DNA of 64,000 bases from NCBI RefSeq assembly GCF_000003815.2, contig NC_049986.1, positions 11,965,630 through 12,029,629 on the forward strand, read 5' to 3'. Every line of letters begins with the position of its first letter. The stretch's first letter is position 1. Origin of the DNA: Branchiostoma floridae. Its lineage: Eukaryota > Chordata > Leptocardii > Amphioxiformes > Branchiostomatidae. Shown one piece after another: positions 62,394 to 64,000 of the stretch. Both the position numbers and the translations under genes were made by a program. The notes under the pieces were generated by a model, which was not told the origin of the DNA, did not search any database, and saw nothing but the letters and a program-made list of their open reading frames with translations.

Positions 62394-64000
62394 CTGAAAG
62401 TAAAAAAAGGGCAGTTAGCTAATGTTTAAGATTATGTGCAACGAAGCTGCATGATCACATAAAGATATGGTCGCCTATAGCTAAGGCTGACCGTAATACC
62501 AAAAAGTGGTGATTGAAATGAGCTCACATGGACCCACATGTTACATAACACTGTGATGTTCCTTTTCAAATACACATGGTTCTTGGAAGTATCCAAGTCG
62601 ACATTGTTACGTCAGTGCACTGCCGGGCATGAGTACACTAGTGGGTGCGATTTGATGTGGTGTTGAAACAAATAAAGAAATACGACCGGAAAGTCCGATA
62701 ATTCCTCAGTTCACTCAGAGGTGACAACAACGGTTCAACTTCTTGATTACTCTGAGACGTGAAGACGGTTTTATTCGTGGCAGGTCTCAGTCGACCTGTC
62801 GACTTCAAACACCCTCCAACCAAGAGGGACGGCGTGGCCCGCGCCGTGAGCGCCACAGCACCCTCTGAAGACCAATCACCATCGTCATTCCAAGTTGGGA
62901 ATGACAAGCGGGGGAGGAACTTTGCAGTCATAAAATATTGCGCGGGATTTGGAGCTCCTTAACCCCTGGAACTACAAGTACATTTTAATCCCCGCAAATG
63001 GCGCCATTTTGAAAATCCCAGCTACGGTAGAGGTGGACATTACAGAGGAGGGGGACTCAGAAATGGCTTGGCTGTTGTAAAAGATTTAAAAGTCCGGGCC
63101 AAAGAGCTCTCTTCAAGCATAATCGTGCCATACATCAAGACTTAGGCTATATGAAGTCGTTGAGAGCACGGTTTCTCCCTTCCCCTTCATGTGGTGATAC
63201 CGGGCGCGTGAAAAATGTACTGCTCACTAAACGGCTGCCAGGGAAATATATGTCCGCGATTAACACGTAAGCAAAACTTAAGTGTTCAGCACTGACAAAG
63301 AGGAAATGGGTTACAAGTGCTGCAGTGAACGACCTATATAACGTAGGCTGCTAGAAAAGGGTGTCTTCTTTATGCCTCATTTTTTCTGTGAATGTAAAAA
63401 CAAATAGTTGACAGACACTTCATCCGTTCGTGTTAACAGCACAGAATTGCCACATTACTGGCCGTCTATGTACATAGGACTTATTCACAAAGATATTGGT
63501 AATGGTTTGGTGGTATTTAGTGTTAGTTAGGTAATGGTGAAACGTCACCGAACACAACGACAGTACTATTGGCATAGTGTGGGTGTTGCTCAGCTAACTA
63601 ATACTGCTGGCACTTTTCCTGCTGAAACACACACACACTAACACTGTTGTCCCTGCCCTTGGTGCTGAATGCGCCCACACTAACACTGTTGTCCCTGTCC
63701 TTGGTGCTGAACATGCCCACACCAACACTGTTCTTCCTGTCCTTGGTGCTGAACTTGCCCACACTAATCCTGCCATCCATATCGTTAGTGCTAAATATGC
63801 CCACACTTACGCTGTAATCCCTGTCATGGTGCTGAAAATCGCTCTTACTGACACCAAGTACATGGCATGCATCTCCGTTTCCACCTTAAATTTTCTAAAA
63901 TAATACTAGTAGTCGTAATCAATCAATTGAATTGGCACTGAGTACTGAATACAGGGGCACAAACTATGTTGGATAACTCGGACGACGCTCATACATGTTT
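62394..64000. other. Lhx6/8 intron upstream of LIM2; no LIM1 exon found
   Basis: I searched the minus-strand frames for the LIM1 pattern (CSGC...RYLL...WH..C) and found none, so LIM1 lies further right. A palindromic AAATGGCGCCATTT at 62996-63009 fits E2F/YY1-type sites in a CpG-richer patch (62.8-63.1 kb) that could be an internal promoter. The minisatellite 63630-63835 is at the edge. Confidence 0.5.
63630..63835. repeat. 42-bp minisatellite, array 2, inverted to array 1
   Basis: About five units of CACACTAACACTGTTGTCCC, then TG.CCTTGGTGCTGAACATGCC. The unit is a multiple of three, so the minus strand reads as an open 14-residue repeat (VGMFSTKDRDNSVS), an accident of length rather than evidence for a gene. 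Confidence 0.9.

Noticed and set aside
63594-63806. Minus-strand frame with a 14-residue repeat (VGMFSTKDRDNSVS).
   Set aside because: It is a 42-bp minisatellite whose unit is divisible by three; no start context, splice sites or domain.

Overview
The window looks like an invertebrate-chordate genome, most likely amphioxus (Branchiostoma). The genes are intron-rich with canonical GT/AG junctions, and the introns are packed with short foldback MITEs, tRNA-derived SINEs and microsatellites. The gene set is typical of deuterostomes: a betaglycan whose membrane segment is almost the vertebrate one, a thyroid-peroxidase-like gene and an Lhx6/8 LIM-homeobox gene. The species is inferred; no alignment was run.

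Layout. (1) 156-3354 (+): the 3' part of a kelch-repeat gene cut by the left edge. Its first two visible exons look like a mutually exclusive pair. (2) 3.4-6.1 kb: intergenic, with palindromes and a MITE. (3) About 6.1-34.8 kb (+): promoter, 16 coding exons and 3' UTR of a betaglycan (TGFBR3/endoglin family) co-receptor. The assembled exons keep one frame and give about 832-844 residues: signal peptide, orphan domain, ZP domain, one membrane pass and a short tail with a C-terminal PDZ ligand. (4) 34.8-38.9 kb: intergenic repeats. (5) 38903-50041 (+): 19 coding exons of a predicted 943-residue secreted protein made of an animal haem-peroxidase domain, a calcium-binding EGF module and a C-type-lectin-like domain. 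Key haem-site residues are replaced and the lectin domain lacks its inner cysteine pair. (6) 50.4-59.5 kb: intergenic, with a large inverted repeat, a ~180-bp tandem array, a promoter-like ETS/CRE/NRF1 cluster and a CpG-rich block. (7) 59.5-62.4 kb (-): LIM2 and homeodomain exons of Lhx6/8; the 5' end (LIM1) lies beyond the right edge.

The genes do not form a pathway. The linkage is informative, though: one betaglycan/endoglin gene and one Lhx6/8 gene lie about 26 kb apart, whereas in human TGFBR3 and LHX8 share chromosome 1p and ENG and LHX6 share 9q33-34. The window plausibly shows the pre-duplication state of that paralogon.

The strongest leads are the haem peroxidase with a rebuilt active site fused to EGF and lectin-like modules, the frame-incompatible 191-bp twin kelch exons, and a small TIR element filled with eight TTACG-type repeats. 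I saw no retroviral, Polinton or CRISPR-like structure.
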